Positions 4,936 through 5,267 of a stretch of DNA of 5,267 bases are shown here, piece after piece. The notes beneath the pieces are model-generated. The model worked only from the letters and a program-made list of their open reading frames with translations, was not told where the DNA came from and did not search any database. The first letter of the stretch is position 1, and every line of letters starts with the position of its first letter. A program made the position numbers and the translations under genes. This DNA comes from Acidobacteriota bacterium (lineage in GTDB: Bacteria > Acidobacteriota > Terriglobia > Acidiferrales > UBA7541), in NCBI GenBank assembly GCA_003161495.1, contig PMOP01000245.1, positions 1-5,267 of the forward strand, in the 5' to 3' direction.

Positions 4936-5267
4936 AGGTTTGCGGCAGGGAAATTAAAGTGCATGGACGGCTCATCCGAATCGGCCGTCTGGACGCGGAA
5001 AAATATCATTTTCTGGACGACCCCGAACCGGTGCTCGATGCGCTGCGAAAATCCAAAACTCGTGTCGACATTTTTACATTCATGCAGAGACTTCCGGAAT
5101 CCGAGCCGAAATATCGTTACCCGATGGAAATGGACAATTTTGCCGCCTTGCCGGTATCCACCTTCGATCACTGGTGGATGAAACAGCTCGGCTTCAAAGC
5201 GCGCAATAAAGCCAAGCAGGCAGAGAAAAAAGGAGTAACGCTGCGCGAAGTTCCGTTCGATGACGCG
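4932..5267 (+). CDS. FemAB/GNAT-like acyltransferase-type protein, N-terminal part
   Basis: The frame from ATG 4932 stays open for 112 codons to the right edge, so the gene is cut. The start is well supported by AAGGAGA at 4918-4924. Visible segments are a short beta-rich start with Arg-Leu-Ile-Arg-Ile-Gly-Arg-Leu, an Asp-Pro-Glu-Pro-Val-Leu-Asp-Ala-Leu helix, Val-Asp-Ile-Phe-Thr-Phe-Met-Gln-Arg, and a Phe-Asp-His-Trp-Trp segment. The last visible part is an Arg-Asn-Lys-Ala-Lys-Gln-Ala-Glu-Lys-Lys-Gly-Val helix followed by Arg-Glu-Val-Pro-Phe-Asp-Asp. That last part resembles the start of the acyltransferase domain in FemAB/GNAT-like proteins of exopolysaccharide clusters, which join an acyl or aminoacyl group to a sugar or amino sugar. 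The catalytic region lies outside the window, so the reaction is inferred only. The preceding 87-base gap holds no promoter I can support; the gene is probably read with its upstream neighbours. Confidence 0.6.
   Translation, partial: MKVCGREIKVHGRLIRIGRLDAEKYHFLDDPEPVLDALRKSKTRVDIFTFMQRLPESEPKYRYPMEMDNFAALPVSTFDHWWMKQLGFKARNKAKQAEKKGVTLREVPFDDA

Overview
The window is one plus-strand stretch of a bacterial exopolysaccharide or capsule biosynthesis locus. It holds six recognisable protein genes, two of them cut by the window edges. The gene set, moderate GC content (by eye) and short gaps with overlapping starts and stops fit a free-living Gram-negative bacterium. Protein style, especially the final FemAB/GNAT-like protein and the VpsJ-like toroid protein, suggests Acidobacteriota or a neighbouring phylum. 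That placement is from memory of family flavour and is only moderately secure.

Layout: (1) 1-318 is the C-terminal end of a bacterial tyrosine kinase (BY-kinase, Wzc/CpsD type) with a Walker B-type motif and a tyrosine-rich tail. (2) 319-739 is a 421-bp gap with no convincing gene. It holds a stem-loop just after the kinase stop, an 8-bp inverted repeat with a 10-nt spacer, and a perfect 17-bp palindrome 38 bp before the next start, so it is probably the control region of the following operon. (3) 740-2005 encodes an all-helical toroid-type polysaccharide-cluster protein resembling VpsJ/squalene-cyclase-like proteins. (4) 2005-2988 encodes a family 2 glycosyltransferase, joined to the previous gene by TAATG. 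(5) 3026-3883 encodes a YdjC/ChbG-type carbohydrate deacetylase. (6) 3939-4844 encodes a second, ExoM-like family 2 glycosyltransferase. (7) 4932 to the right edge is the N-terminal third or so of a FemAB/GNAT-like acyltransferase-type protein.

The likely joint role is building and modifying a surface polysaccharide. The BY-kinase controls chain export or length. The two glycosyltransferases add sugars to a carrier-linked repeat unit. The YdjC protein probably removes acetyl groups from an N-acetylated sugar, and the toroid and FemAB-like proteins are candidate modification enzymes of unknown reaction.

The least explained signals are the palindrome before the toroid gene and two very short reading frames (3880-3942 and 4855-4935). 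Each short frame has a Shine-Dalgarno-like sequence and ends exactly in an ATGA overlap with the next gene. I found no tRNA, rRNA, CRISPR array, insertion sequence or convincing intrinsic terminator.
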